DNA of 64,000 nucleotides from Leptospira noumeaensis (GCF_004770765.1 NZ_RQFK01000007.1:1-64000), one strand, 5' to 3'; shown: positions 18,065 through 27,098, counted from the first letter of the stretch. Notes: generated by a model from the letters alone, not told the origin. Program-made: numbers and translations.

Positions 18065-18112
18065 CTTTGATTTCAGTTTCTAGAGCCAATGGACTAAGAA
18101 CTGAAATCAAAG
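18065..18112. terminator. Long inverted repeat between convergent genes, likely bidirectional terminator
   Basis: CTTTGATTTCAGTT and AACTGAAATCAAAG form a perfect 14-bp stem around a 20-base loop, followed on the plus strand by TTTCAATC and an AT-rich tail. It lies between the stops of the RRM gene and the DUF1554 lipoprotein gene and can serve both. Confidence 0.75.
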
Positions 18113-18133
18113 TTTCAATCAAAAATATTTTTT

Positions 18134-19078
18134 CTATTGTTCAATGCAAAGTAAAGAATAAGAGTTGGTACAGCTTAAACCAGCACTAGAAAGGGATCCG
18201 CTCCCAGTTTGGTTGTATTGTGTTGTTGTTACCGTCCCGGTTGCGCCATTACTATAATTGGAACAGCTCGAGTTTGAAAAAGTATTCCATGTTCCCGCCA
18301 TTCCACTGATCCCGGTCACAGCAGCCGTTGTCCAACTATTGGTTAACGTTCCAAAAATAAAAAGCCCATTTGCATTGGTTGTCATAATTGGAGTCACTCC
18401 ATCGGCTCTCACATAATTTGTATTAGGTTTCAATACCCAATCAATTTGTCCGTCTCCCACATTGGCAGTGATGGAAGCCCTACGGCAAGGCAATGAACTA
18501 CATCCAGATTCATCTACAAGTAATGCTTTGTATGTGGAACCACCAGACGGTTTGCCACCATCACTATTACAAATGGAATCGGCACCGGCAACGCTCCCAA
18601 TTGTGGGTATTGAGTATGTAGCCCCAGTAATAAATGTTTTTAAAGTTGCCATAGATGGTGAAAAAAACACTTCGTCTGACAAACCACTTTCCTTTCGGAT
18701 CAAAGAATTTTCGGCAGAAATTTTATAATAATAGGTAACACCGTTGATGATTCCTGAATGTGTGAGTTTTGCTTCTTGTGTTACTATTTTGTTTGCCGTA
18801 ACAATATTTACATTGGGTGTTGTTGACCAATAAACATTATACTGGCTGGCACAATAACTATCATTCCAATTTAATGTGATTTTCCCATTGTTTGGCGTAC
18901 CATTTAAATTTTTCGGAATAGCCGGTGGAGAAGTGGATATTTGGCAATTTGTTATGATTAGATCATTAGTTAAACCACATTTTGTATTCACATCGTTGGG
19001 ATTACAGATATCCTCAAGTTTACAAGTTTGTAACAGAATGAAGGCAAAAATGGAAACTTTTATAATTTTAGATTTCAT
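18134..19078 (-). CDS. DUF1554 lipoprotein with fibronectin-III-like domain
   Basis: A 314-residue predicted lipoprotein; the signal ends in ILLQTCKLE, giving lipid Cys19. Residues about 52-140 resemble a fibronectin type III domain (PKNLNGTPNNGKITLNWNDS, then YNVYWSTTP and GVTYYYKISAEN). The C-terminal 165 residues are DUF1554: ADSICNSD, YKALLVDESGC, RRASITANVGDGQIDWVLKP, and a final SYSLLCIEQ. DUF1554 is common in leptospiral surface lipoproteins and is related to C-type-lectin-like folds; ligand unknown. A related DUF1554 lipoprotein lies at 46703. Confidence 0.88.
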   Translation of the reverse strand: MKSKIIKVSIFAFILLQTCKLEDICNPNDVNTKCGLTNDLIITNCQISTSPPAIPKNLNGTPNNGKITLNWNDSYCASQYNVYWSTTPNVNIVTANKIVTQEAKLTHSGIINGVTYYYKISAENSLIRKESGLSDEVFFSPSMATLKTFITGATYSIPTIGSVAGADSICNSDGGKPSGGSTYKALLVDESGCSSLPCRRASITANVGDGQIDWVLKPNTNYVRADGVTPIMTTNANGLFIFGTLTNSWTTAAVTGISGMAGTWNTFSNSSCSNYSNGATGTVTTTQYNQTGSGSLSSAGLSCTNSYSLLCIEQ

Positions 19079-19177
19079 GATCTAATCAGTAAATTTATTG
19101 ACAAAATTAAGTTTTGTCAATGATAGAAATTAAAAAATAAACGAAGTAAGAAATTTGGCCGACCAAACTTTGTTATC

Positions 19178-21193
19178 TTAATTTTTTTTCGGAAACTCTA
19201 AAATAAACTTACTACCTTTCTCTGGTTCAGATTCCACTTTGATGTTTCCACCATGGAGACGCATGAGTTCCAAACAAAGTTTAAGACCAATCCCAAATCC
19301 TTTTTCACCCAAGGTTCCCAGTGATGGCTTAGGGTTAGTAAAAATTTCTTTCTGATATTCTAGTGAAATCCCTTGGCCACCATCCTCAATCGCGATTGTA
19401 GTAAAATCACTTAGTTCTTCTGAACTGACTCGGATCCAACCATTAGGATTACTGAATTTAATTGCGTTTGTGATTAGGTTACGAAGGATTTCTTTCAAAA
19501 TGGAAGGATCTGCATAGACGGTTGCCGTTTCAGAAATGTCCCAATCCATTTGTAAGGATTTTTTTTGTAGATCATATGAGACTGAAGCCTTCAGAGAATT
19601 TGTAACTTCGATAAGACGATTATCTGTTACTTGTAAAAGAAATTGTCCTTGGTTTCTTCGGAACCGGTTTAGGTTTAATAAATGTTCCACAGTGGACATG
19701 GCATTTTCTAAAATAACAAACACTTGTTTGTAAATATGAGTTTTTTCTTCTTCGGTAGAATCTTTGTCCGTTACGATGGTTAAGGCAGAATAAACAGTAC
19801 TAAGTGGTGAACGTAAATCATGTGCCACAAGAGATATGAACTTGTCTTTCCATTCATTGGCCTCTTCGGCAATTTGTTTTGCTTCTTTGTATTCATTTGT
19901 ACGCAGAATGACTGTTTTTTCCAGAGATTCATTGAGTGCCGTAAGTTCTTTTCCAAGGGTTTCGTTTTTGATAAACGATTTTGTGAAATACGATGCGAGA
20001 ACTAAAGATTGAAATAAAACTGTGGAAAGATAAGAATATTTAAGGATTAAAAAGTAATTGAATATCCCGTAGAGAAAAAGGGTATCATTGATCGCTGCTA
20101 AAAATAAAAAAACTTGGATCAGTAACAAAGGAATGGCCATTTCTTTTTTCTGAACCGCTGCATAAGTGATACAAACGATCGAGTAAAATAAACCAAGGAT
20201 GGTGAGAAATATACCATAGAATGTAGTTTGTGATCCCCATTCAGACGGTGTCACTAAAACAAATATAAACAATGATGAAGAGGTTATTACTAAAAAATTG
20301 GTAATTCGTTTGGAAAAGTGATTTGGAAATCTTTCTGTTAAAAATAAAAGATAAGCAGGTAATGCTAAGAAAAAAACCAAAGACAGCGCAAACGCCAATC
20401 GATAAGGAACATTCGGAAATAAATAATATAGAGAATCTCCGTTCAGTGAAATGGAGTGTAAAGCAATAACGAAACTATACAATCCAAAGTAAAAAATTAA
20501 CGACCGGTTCCTTCTAAATAAAAACACCACAAAGTGATAGAATGCCATAAACAAAAGAGCACCAGTGAGTAGGGAATCTCTTGTGATTTCTAAAAACGAT
20601 TGGTGGTATATATTTTTTTGAAGTCCTAAAACAGGTGGGTACCAAAAAGCTCCATCATCATGATAATAATTAGAAATATGGACAAGGATTTTTGTTTCTA
20701 TCTCCGGATGAGTAAGAAGAACAATCCCTGAACTACGAGTGGGTACCATTGTTTCCTTAGTGTTTCCAACTTCACCTAGTTTGAGTTGCAAAACTCCATC
20801 GACATAGATAGACATTGCTGCTCCACCGGTTTGAAAGAATCGAAGGGCATATATATTTTCTTTTGCGGATTCAGGGAATAAAATATTTAATTGGTAAGTA
20901 GCATATCCTCTGCCTTCCCCTTTATTTTTCCATCTTTCTCCAATTTTTTGAAAACTGGACAACTGTTCGGAATTTATCTTTGTGGAATTAGAACCCTTGG
21001 CATTTTCCGAAAGGGTAGATTTTGGTGGAATGAAATGTTTCCAGTGAAAAACCCACTCACCATTAAGAGGATGTGATTCTTGGAAATCCCAATTCCTAAA
21101 ATCAATTTGTCCTTTGGTTGCCACAGGAGTGTTTTGTGGGAGTTGTACGCAACCACAAAGACAAAGTAACCCAATAAAAAGTTTCCAATTCAT
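19178..21193 (-). CDS. 7TMR-DISM sensor histidine kinase with lipobox
   Basis: A 671-residue membrane kinase. ATG 21193 is taken because the next residues form a signal ending LLCLCGCVQL, a plausible lipobox. An extracytoplasmic jellyroll-like domain (about 40-200; LNGEWVFHWKHF, ALRFFQTGG) is followed by seven hydrophobic helices (about 210-390), a coiled coil, HisKA with His in SLVAHDLRSPLSTVYS (about 458), and HATPase_c (NLITNAIKFSNP, EDGGQGIS, GFGIGLKLC). It has no receiver, so its response regulator lies elsewhere. The DISM extracellular domain is thought to bind small ligands such as sugars. It is monocistronic. Confidence 0.92.
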   Translation of the reverse strand: MNWKLFIGLLCLCGCVQLPQNTPVATKGQIDFRNWDFQESHPLNGEWVFHWKHFIPPKSTLSENAKGSNSTKINSEQLSSFQKIGERWKNKGEGRGYATYQLNILFPESAKENIYALRFFQTGGAAMSIYVDGVLQLKLGEVGNTKETMVPTRSSGIVLLTHPEIETKILVHISNYYHDDGAFWYPPVLGLQKNIYHQSFLEITRDSLLTGALLFMAFYHFVVFLFRRNRSLIFYFGLYSFVIALHSISLNGDSLYYLFPNVPYRLAFALSLVFFLALPAYLLFLTERFPNHFSKRITNFLVITSSSLFIFVLVTPSEWGSQTTFYGIFLTILGLFYSIVCITYAAVQKKEMAIPLLLIQVFLFLAAINDTLFLYGIFNYFLILKYSYLSTVLFQSLVLASYFTKSFIKNETLGKELTALNESLEKTVILRTNEYKEAKQIAEEANEWKDKFISLVAHDLRSPLSTVYSALTIVTDKDSTEEEKTHIYKQVFVILENAMSTVEHLLNLNRFRRNQGQFLLQVTDNRLIEVTNSLKASVSYDLQKKSLQMDWDISETATVYADPSILKEILRNLITNAIKFSNPNGWIRVSSEELSDFTTIAIEDGGQGISLEYQKEIFTNPKPSLGTLGEKGFGIGLKLCLELMRLHGGNIKVESEPEKGSKFILEFPKKN

Positions 21194-21356
21194 TTTTAAA
21201 AAATCCGATGAAATCAATTCCACCCAGCACTGCCATCGTAAAAATCTGGATCATGTTGTCACAGGTATTTTGAACTTGTCAAAGCTCCGAATTGATTCGG
21301 ATTCTGAAACAACTAGTCAAAATTAGAATGGGAACCCAACTTAAATTCATCCTAAA

Positions 21357-21551
21357 CTAATTGGTGCAGGCAGAGGGTGATGTATTATTGCAAGTGAATC
21401 CAGGCTCAATGGTAAAAGTATTACTACAGCCATCACCATTCATATGGTTTGCATCATCATATACTTCGTAAGATGCTTTTATCCCATTTCCGCAGAGAGT
21501 ACAATCAGCGGTAACATTAGTTATATTTAAAGAAACAATATTTTCTGTCAC
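21357..21551 (-). pseudogene. Fragment of a DUF4215 cysteine-rich lipoprotein
   Basis: The 64-residue frame reads ENIVSLNITNVTADCTLCGN and then a DUF4215-type repeat: GIKASYEVYDDANHMNGDGC, then EPGFTC and PSAC. The first part equals the end of the beta-module that precedes such repeats in leptospiral lipoproteins (compare NITNVSITC in the large lipoprotein at 13710). No signal peptide or ribosome binding site precedes it and it begins only 22 bases after the papain-like gene. It is best read as the tail of a gene whose front was deleted. Confidence 0.65.
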
Positions 21552-21572
21552 GTTTTTGGAAAGATGGTTCTC

Positions 21573-23150
21573 TTATTCTTTATCAAACTCAACGAATACA
21601 AAGTCTATTGTGTTCGGATCATGATCAGTGGAAACCAATTCAATTTTATCTCCATCCTTTCCAAATTGGGATGTTTTCGATAGTTTTGTTTTAGTTGCTG
21701 ATTGGAATTTTTCTAAATAAGAATTTGATTTAGAGCGATTGACGGTACCATTGATTGATTTGTAGTCTAACTGCTTTTTTGCGAAAACAATAACGATACT
21801 ATCTTTTTTACCAAAGTTATCCACTTCTAAACTTTGTTTTTTGGGAAAAACTCTTACACCACTGGTTCCGCAATAAGGGCTATGTTTTTCAGTATAGGGA
21901 AATAAAACATAGGAGCTACCATCTGTTTCTTGTCCAAAAATATAAAGATATATTGGTTTTTCGTTTTTTACACTGACTTTGAATCGAGTCCCAATTTTAA
22001 TTGGATTTTTCGTTTTGTAGACATTGTCTTTAATTTGTTCTAATTGGATGAAATCTTTGGTGGCATTGTCGACCAGACCTAGTTGGTAAGAAAAGGTTTC
22101 GTTAGGTGCAAAAGTTTTTGGAGGGTAAAGAGCATAGGCCTCTCTCACAAATAGATTAAAATCTTCATAACGAAGCCAAAAAATTCCTTTATGGCCAAAT
22201 CGTTCTCCCCAGGAATTCATGATTTGGATGGCACCACCTTCTTTGTTATCATCATAACCGATGGCAGTCATTGCATGACCACCCCAGTCTCCCGATGAAT
22301 CTTTTCCTTTTTTATAACGTTTGACTGCTTTGTAATCCTCTGAAGTGGGAATCCAAACTGCTTTGTTTAGGTCTAAAAAAGTTCCACCAACTTCCATCGA
22401 AATCACGACAGGAGAACCTTGAGATAAATATTGTTTTATCGAATCAATGTCTGTTTCGTATTTTTCATCATCTTCTGTTAGTCGCTGATAACCTTCAATT
22501 CGAAACTCTTTTGCTTTTTCTTTTTGTTCTGACGAAGGTTTGTTGCGGCACGAATTTTCATTGTAAGGAAATTCTGAAAATTGTAAATTCCCTTGTTTTT
22601 TTAAATCTTCCAGTAAGTCGACAGGGTAAGCCCCATCACAATTTCTATCTGTGTTTTGATTGAAAAGGTAAGCAGGACTAAAACTAACTTTGTTTGGATC
22701 TTCTCCTGTTGCTTTTGCAAGTAAAATGGTACGAGCTGCATAGGAAACTGCCCAGCCTGTGCATGAACCTTGTTCCCCTTGGCTTTGTCTTCTGGGCGCG
22801 TATTTGAGTAACGAAATTTCGGAAGGTAATGTATTCTCAGAATCTTTTGAAAGAGGTTCATAAATAGGAGTTTCGTCATATTTTTTTGCATCAAACTTTG
22901 CACCTAATTTATGAGGGCCATCTGACAGAGATTCGGTGGAATGATCTTCTTCTGTATTAGAATCATCTGAAATACTTCCAATACAAATGAGTCCAAGTAG
23001 ACCTATCAGCAGAATCGGGATCATTACCTTGGGGTATTTGAAAATAAGTCCACCGAGGAAGGCGATAATCGCTATTAGAAAAAAAGAACTTCCTTCTGAT
23101 TTTGATTCTTCTTCTGGCTCCTTGTCGTCATCTGTCATTCGAATTGGCAT
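21573..23150 (-). CDS. Membrane-anchored papain-family (C1) peptidase with C-terminal DUF4384-like domain
   Basis: A 525-residue protein. Residues 22-60 contain two hydrophobic segments, so the enzyme is membrane-anchored without a cleaved signal. The C1 domain (about 110-345) has every catalytic element: oxyanion Gln and Cys130 in QGEQGSCTGWAVS, His292 in WGGHAMTAIGYD and Asn312 in IMNSWGERFGHKG. There is no obvious inhibitory propeptide. The C-terminal domain (about 355-525; IYLYIFGQETDGSSYVLFPY) resembles DUF4384, a beta-rich domain often attached to peptidases. It is the last gene of a four-gene operon. Substrate unknown. Confidence 0.9.
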   Translation of the reverse strand: MPIRMTDDDKEPEEESKSEGSSFFLIAIIAFLGGLIFKYPKVMIPILLIGLLGLICIGSISDDSNTEEDHSTESLSDGPHKLGAKFDAKKYDETPIYEPLSKDSENTLPSEISLLKYAPRRQSQGEQGSCTGWAVSYAARTILLAKATGEDPNKVSFSPAYLFNQNTDRNCDGAYPVDLLEDLKKQGNLQFSEFPYNENSCRNKPSSEQKEKAKEFRIEGYQRLTEDDEKYETDIDSIKQYLSQGSPVVISMEVGGTFLDLNKAVWIPTSEDYKAVKRYKKGKDSSGDWGGHAMTAIGYDDNKEGGAIQIMNSWGERFGHKGIFWLRYEDFNLFVREAYALYPPKTFAPNETFSYQLGLVDNATKDFIQLEQIKDNVYKTKNPIKIGTRFKVSVKNEKPIYLYIFGQETDGSSYVLFPYTEKHSPYCGTSGVRVFPKKQSLEVDNFGKKDSIVIVFAKKQLDYKSINGTVNRSKSNSYLEKFQSATKTKLSKTSQFGKDGDKIELVSTDHDPNTIDFVFVEFDKE

Positions 23151-23159
23151 TGTGATTCT

Positions 23160-23735
23160 CTATTTGAAGTTGATTGTGCTTTTTGTTTTGTTGTTGGTAA
23201 CGTTGGCTGTTTTCTTTTTTGCATCGATGGAATTGATTGATTCAAATTCGATGGGAATGACTAGTTTGCCTGTTTTATTTATTGCACCATACTTTCCTCC
23301 TACGATCCTTGAATGTTCTTCCTCTGGTTGTAATTTACAGCCATTACATACGATAGAAAAACCATTTTCGAAAGGAAAAACAAAATCATAAGTTGCTGGG
23401 ATTTGTTTTTTACAACGAGAATCAAAAAAACCGAACTTACCATTTTCTACAAACCTTGCGAGTTTTTCTGAATAATAATCAGGTCCATTATCATAAACAA
23501 AGGTTTCCAAAAGAATTTTGTTTTTGGTATCGATACATACCCACTTGTTCTCATTCACAACAAAACTGACTGATTCTTTAGTGAAGTCCATCACATGTTG
23601 GTATTGGGGTTTGATGATGACTTTGCCCGATTTATTTTTAAAACCATAAAGCCCATTTTCTTCAAAAGAGATGGGAAGATTGGGCCTGGCAAATAATGGT
23701 ATAAAGAGAATGAAGAAAGTAAAAAGAAATTTCAT
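23160..23735 (-). CDS. Secreted WG-repeat protein
   Basis: A 191-residue exported protein with an N-terminal signal (FLFTFFILFIPLFA). WG/KWG-type repeats of about 35-40 residues are visible: NGLYGFKNKSGKVIIKPQYQ, NKWVCIDTKNKILLE, NGKFGFFDSRCKKQIPATYD and GGKYGAINKTGKLVIPIEFE. The family was named from Leptospira and forms beta structure; function unknown. It lies 9 bases upstream of the papain-like gene and 5 bases downstream of a small membrane protein gene, so all are one transcript. Confidence 0.88.
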   Translation of the reverse strand: MKFLFTFFILFIPLFARPNLPISFEENGLYGFKNKSGKVIIKPQYQHVMDFTKESVSFVVNENKWVCIDTKNKILLETFVYDNGPDYYSEKLARFVENGKFGFFDSRCKKQIPATYDFVFPFENGFSIVCNGCKLQPEEEHSRIVGGKYGAINKTGKLVIPIEFESINSIDAKKKTANVTNNKTKSTINFK

Positions 23736-23740
23736 AACAC

Positions 23741-24016
23741 CTACTGATTAAAAATTAGATAATAAACCATTGTAACTAAACCAAGACTTGTAATTAAAGG
23801 AACGATGACTCCTGGAAAGGTAAATCCAAAAACCCAAAATAACCCGATGACAAGTCCTATATGAAAACCTATTGGTACTGTAATCATTGTGATCATAGAC
23901 CAAGCAGGATTTTGATCGAATTGTGCAATGATGAAAGGTCCAAAAAAACCAATGAGCCCACCTAATGCAATGAATCCTGCGATAATCAAAACAGATTTTA
24001 CGATTGTTCCTATCAT
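23741..24016 (-). CDS. Small membrane protein, three predicted helices
   Basis: A 91-residue hydrophobic protein with three membrane segments (about 5-32, 38-62, 66-89) and short polar connections. No family is recognised. It is the second gene of the four-gene operon, 4 bases after the first gene and 5 bases before the WG-repeat gene, which suggests it acts with the exported partners, perhaps as an anchor or channel. That role is inference from position. Confidence 0.7.
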   Translation of the reverse strand: MIGTIVKSVLIIAGFIALGGLIGFFGPFIIAQFDQNPAWSMITMITVPIGFHIGLVIGLFWVFGFTFPGVIVPLITSLGLVTMVYYLIFNQ

Positions 24017-24020
24017 AATC

Positions 24021-24422
24021 TTATTTGACGCAGTTCCAACCAGTCTGCCATTTACGATCGTTTGTGTGGTTCCACTTTCCTTCTAAATGTGTTGGGTCTG
24101 GAGTCATACGTTTGATTGCTAGTTTGAACTCAAACGCTCCGGAATCACCAGTTTCTGATTCAGACCAGACCCCACTAAATGTATTGTCAGTGATGGTTCC
24201 TCTAATACTCCCTCCGTTGGTATCATAAACACCAGTGACTGAAATTCCATTTTGTTTGAGTGTTAGTTTCCCAAAGTCACCACAATCCCAAGTGCCTGAT
24301 AAATTTTTTGTAAATCCACCATGTGGTTTTGCTTCATACTGTTGTCCCTTTTGCGCCGTAATGGATACAATCAGCGTAAAAAAAATACAAATCGAAATGA
24401 TCATTGAGAATTTTAATTTCAT
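24021..24422 (-). CDS. Secreted beta-rich protein of unknown function, first gene of papain operon
   Basis: A 133-residue exported protein with a Sec signal (SMIISICIFFTLIVSITAQ). The mature part repeats a motif of lipocalin-like or META-like look: LSGTWDCGDFGKLTLKQNG, GVYDTNGGSIRGTI, FSGVWSESE and LEGKWNHTNDRKW. Two Cys residues remain. The start has the strongest Shine-Dalgarno in the area (AAAGGAGG, 4 bases before ATG), marking the operon head. No enzymatic motif is visible. Confidence 0.75.
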   Translation of the reverse strand: MKLKFSMIISICIFFTLIVSITAQKGQQYEAKPHGGFTKNLSGTWDCGDFGKLTLKQNGISVTGVYDTNGGSIRGTITDNTFSGVWSESETGDSGAFEFKLAIKRMTPDPTHLEGKWNHTNDRKWQTGWNCVK

Positions 24423-24760
24423 CTAGCCTCCTTTAGATTACAAAAGTTTAAAGTTCTAAAATCGATTGTCAAGTTCTTTGGGTATCTTTTCTGTTTTGAC
24501 TTTGTTCATTTCTTTATAACAAACGGGATTAAAAGTGTAGTTACATTATTAACGTTTAGTATTACACCGTAATTTTTGTAAGATGATTCGTTGGATTTAA
24601 TACCAGTAGATTCTGTGTGAATGAATCGTTCTTACTTCATTGGTGGAATTATATTGATCAATGGTCGATGTTTTTGCCTTTCCTTGTTCTTCTTTAGGAT
24701 CGAATTCGATTGACAATCTCCTACTATCCGTTAGCATTCCGGGAAATGTTTCCATGTATT
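24423..24760. other. Gene-free region upstream of the papain operon
   Basis: AT-rich stretch that should hold the promoter of the leftward four-gene operon. I see no complete gene. Its right part merges into the cyclase remnant at 24761. Confidence 0.4.
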
Positions 24761-24928
24761 CGTTTAGAAGGATTAACAAAAAAATATTCTGCCGACATTC
24801 TGGTTTCTGGATCTACGATTGCTGGTTTAGAAAGGCCTGAATTATTTCAGACTAAGTTTGTTGCGGAAGAAACTGTAAAAGGAAAGCTAAAGCCGATCGA
24901 AGTTTTTCTCGTCACACACGAGTCCTAG
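24761..24928 (+). pseudogene. Remnant of a class III adenylate/guanylate cyclase C-terminus
   Basis: The frame reads RLEGLTKKYSADILVSGSTI, then an FVAEETVKGKLKPIEVF segment and a TAG stop. The first block matches the pattern in which class III cyclases end their catalytic domain (Leu-x3-Tyr-x-A-x-I-L-x-S), and VKGKxxPIxVF is the usual last strand. The nucleotide- and metal-binding parts are missing. It is a 56-codon tail of a lost gene just upstream of recQ. Confidence 0.6.
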
Positions 24929-24989
24929 AATTTTAAAAAAATAAATGACTCTAACTAGGTATTAAGATCATTAGAGTTAGGTATAGACT

Positions 24990-26468
24990 CTGAATATTGA
25001 TCATAAAATATCTCTCCCAACATCTTTAGATTTAAAACAGTCTTGTGAAGTTTTTGGTATTTCCCAGTTCCGTGGAAACCAGGAAACTATCATCAAACAT
25101 GTTCTCTCGAACAAACATACTCTCGTCCTTATGCCGACGGGGATGGGTAAATCTTTGTGTTATCAAATCCCGGCTCTCATTTTGCCTGGAACATGTGTTG
25201 TCATTTCTCCTCTGATTGCTCTCATGAAAGACCAAGTCGCTGCCTTACAAAGTAAAGCTGTTCCAACAACATTTATCAATTCGAGTTTGGGAAAAAAGGA
25301 AAGGTTGGATCGGTATGAGAAACTAAAATCCGGAGAGTATAAAATAGTATATATTTCACCGGAAAGATTTCAAAAAAAAGAATTTTTGGATGCACTCAGG
25401 GGAATCAATATTTCTCTTCTTGCCATTGATGAGGCGCATTGTATCAGCCAATGGGGTCATGATTTTAGGCCTGACTATACTAAGGTTGCTTGGTTTCGTG
25501 AAATTTTAGGTTCTCCAACTACAATTGCACTGACGGCAACTGCCTCCAAACGAGTACAAGGCGATATCATCACTCAACTGGGATTTCCCAAAGAGGAAAT
25601 TCAGATTTTTGATAATGGTTTGTTTCGTCCTAATTTGAAGTTATCTGTAAAGGATTGTTTTGATTCGGAATCAAAATACAAAACAATTTTAGACGATTTA
25701 AATCAATCGAAAGGAGCAAGTATTATCTATTTTAGTTTGATTGGCGAATTAGAAAAGTTTAGCCACTTTTTGGATACAAAAAATAAAAGACATTTTTCGT
25801 ATCACGGCAAACTTTCTCCAGATCAAAGAAATAAAATCCAATCATTATTTCTTAAATCGGAGGAGGGGCTACTACTTGCTACTAACGCTTTTGGAATGGG
25901 AATTGATAAACCAAATATTCGTAATATTTACCATGCACAAATTTCAGGGAGTATTGAATCGTATTATCAAGAAATTGGCCGCGCTGGGAGAGATGGGCAC
26001 CCTTCTGATTGTAGGCTTTATTATTGCCAAGATGATCTCAGTGTACAAATGGAATTTATTGAATGGCAAAACCCAGATGTGTTGTATTTGAAAAAGTTAT
26101 TTCATACGCTGGTGCAAAAACAAACTGAATTACCAAGTTTGGATTATGAAACTTTACAATCTTATATGACTTATAAGAACAAAGGAGACCATCGAATCCA
26201 AACAGCTCTAAGTTTATTGGCAAGCAAAGGTCTTATTTCTGGGGATATCGAACGCGGAACTTTACAAATTGAGTCCACTTGGTCAGATTCGATTTTTTCA
26301 GAATCAGAATTATTGGATAAAAAAAAGGAAAACCAGAAACGACTCTATCAAACGGTTCTTTATACAAAAACACAAGATTGCAGAAGAAAGTTTATCCATG
26401 AATATTTTGATTCTCCTTTTGAGATTTGTGGGAATTGTGATTTGTGTTTAGGTCGGATCCGCGACTAA
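24990..26468 (+). CDS. recQ: RecQ-family ATP-dependent DNA helicase, non-ATG start
   Basis: A superfamily 2 3-prime to 5-prime helicase of about 492 residues. The first in-frame ATG (25131) lies inside Walker A (MPTGMGKSLCYQ) and cannot be the true start: 47 sense codons before it encode the conserved RecQ front, CEVFGISQFRGNQETIIKHV. That stretch has no ATG, GTG or TTG, so translation likely begins at CTG 24990 or ATT 24996, with TTAGG upstream. Motifs: DEAHCISQWGHDFRPDY, TATAS, and ATNAFGMGIDKPNIR, then QEIGRAGRDG. A zinc-binding Cys set (CRRKF...CGNCDLC) closes the protein; the winged-helix and HRDC domains are lacking. It unwinds DNA during repair. Confidence 0.9.
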   Translation: MNIDHKISLPTSLDLKQSCEVFGISQFRGNQETIIKHVLSNKHTLVLMPTGMGKSLCYQIPALILPGTCVVISPLIALMKDQVAALQSKAVPTTFINSSLGKKERLDRYEKLKSGEYKIVYISPERFQKKEFLDALRGINISLLAIDEAHCISQWGHDFRPDYTKVAWFREILGSPTTIALTATASKRVQGDIITQLGFPKEEIQIFDNGLFRPNLKLSVKDCFDSESKYKTILDDLNQSKGASIIYFSLIGELEKFSHFLDTKNKRHFSYHGKLSPDQRNKIQSLFLKSEEGLLLATNAFGMGIDKPNIRNIYHAQISGSIESYYQEIGRAGRDGHPSDCRLYYCQDDLSVQMEFIEWQNPDVLYLKKLFHTLVQKQTELPSLDYETLQSYMTYKNKGDHRIQTALSLLASKGLISGDIERGTLQIESTWSDSIFSESELLDKKKENQKRLYQTVLYTKTQDCRRKFIHEYFDSPFEICGNCDLCLGRIRD

Positions 26469-26552
26469 ATGAATCAGAAAAATAATTTGGAATGACAAAT
26501 TTATTTCTCCGATAATTATGAAAATATATCTCTGCCTAATGTATCGTTTTCT

Positions 26553-27098
26553 ATGAAACAGCAAGTTTTTCTAAATATTGGTGAAGCTTATTTTACCTCT
26601 GGAAATTATGAAGTCCGGACTATTTTGGGATCTTGCGTTTCTGTCTGTTTATTTCACGAAAAAACAAAACATAGCGCCATCAATCATATTCTGTTACCTG
26701 GAAGTAACGATAAAATAGAAGAAAAAAAAAGTTCACGGTATGGGATAACTTCTATGGAGCTTATCATCAACGAATTTGTTAAACTCAATATTCCTCGTAA
26801 CGAATTAAAAGCAAAAATATTTGGTGGATCTCAGACTTTGAAACTAACAACGAGTAATGCTGGTCCTAAAAACGTAACGTTTGTTAAAAGTTTTTTGCAA
26901 ACAGAAAAAATCCCAATCATCAGTGAAGACACGGGTGGAGAGTTGTATCGAAAGTTGGTTTTCCATACGGATAGTTATGATGTTTTTATAACAAGGTTAC
27001 CTGCGAACCTATCTACTGAAATTCTCACACAAGAAAGACATTTTGAAACGAAGGTTCGCGAAAGGATGGTTAAAAAAACGGCTATTTATACATTTTAG
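26553..27098 (+). CDS. cheD: Chemoreceptor glutamine deamidase CheD
   Basis: A 181-residue cytoplasmic enzyme that deamidates specific glutamines of chemoreceptors. The catalytic Cys28 lies in TILGSCVSVCL and His45 in INHILLPG; the Thr/Ser of the triad and the phosphatase-partner surface (FGGSQTLKL, then NAGPKNV and FVKSFL) are also present. It converges on cheY, with the two stop codons overlapping (27095-27098), which ties it physically to the chemotaxis cluster. Confidence 0.92.
   Translation: MKQQVFLNIGEAYFTSGNYEVRTILGSCVSVCLFHEKTKHSAINHILLPGSNDKIEEKKSSRYGITSMELIINEFVKLNIPRNELKAKIFGGSQTLKLTTSNAGPKNVTFVKSFLQTEKIPIISEDTGGELYRKLVFHTDSYDVFITRLPANLSTEILTQERHFETKVRERMVKKTAIYTF

Noticed and set aside
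24597..24779. Minus-strand frame with LLNEYMETF, reminiscent of a cyclase segment
   Set aside because: Considered as an inverted piece of the cyclase remnant on the other strand, but the rest of the frame shows no cyclase motif.
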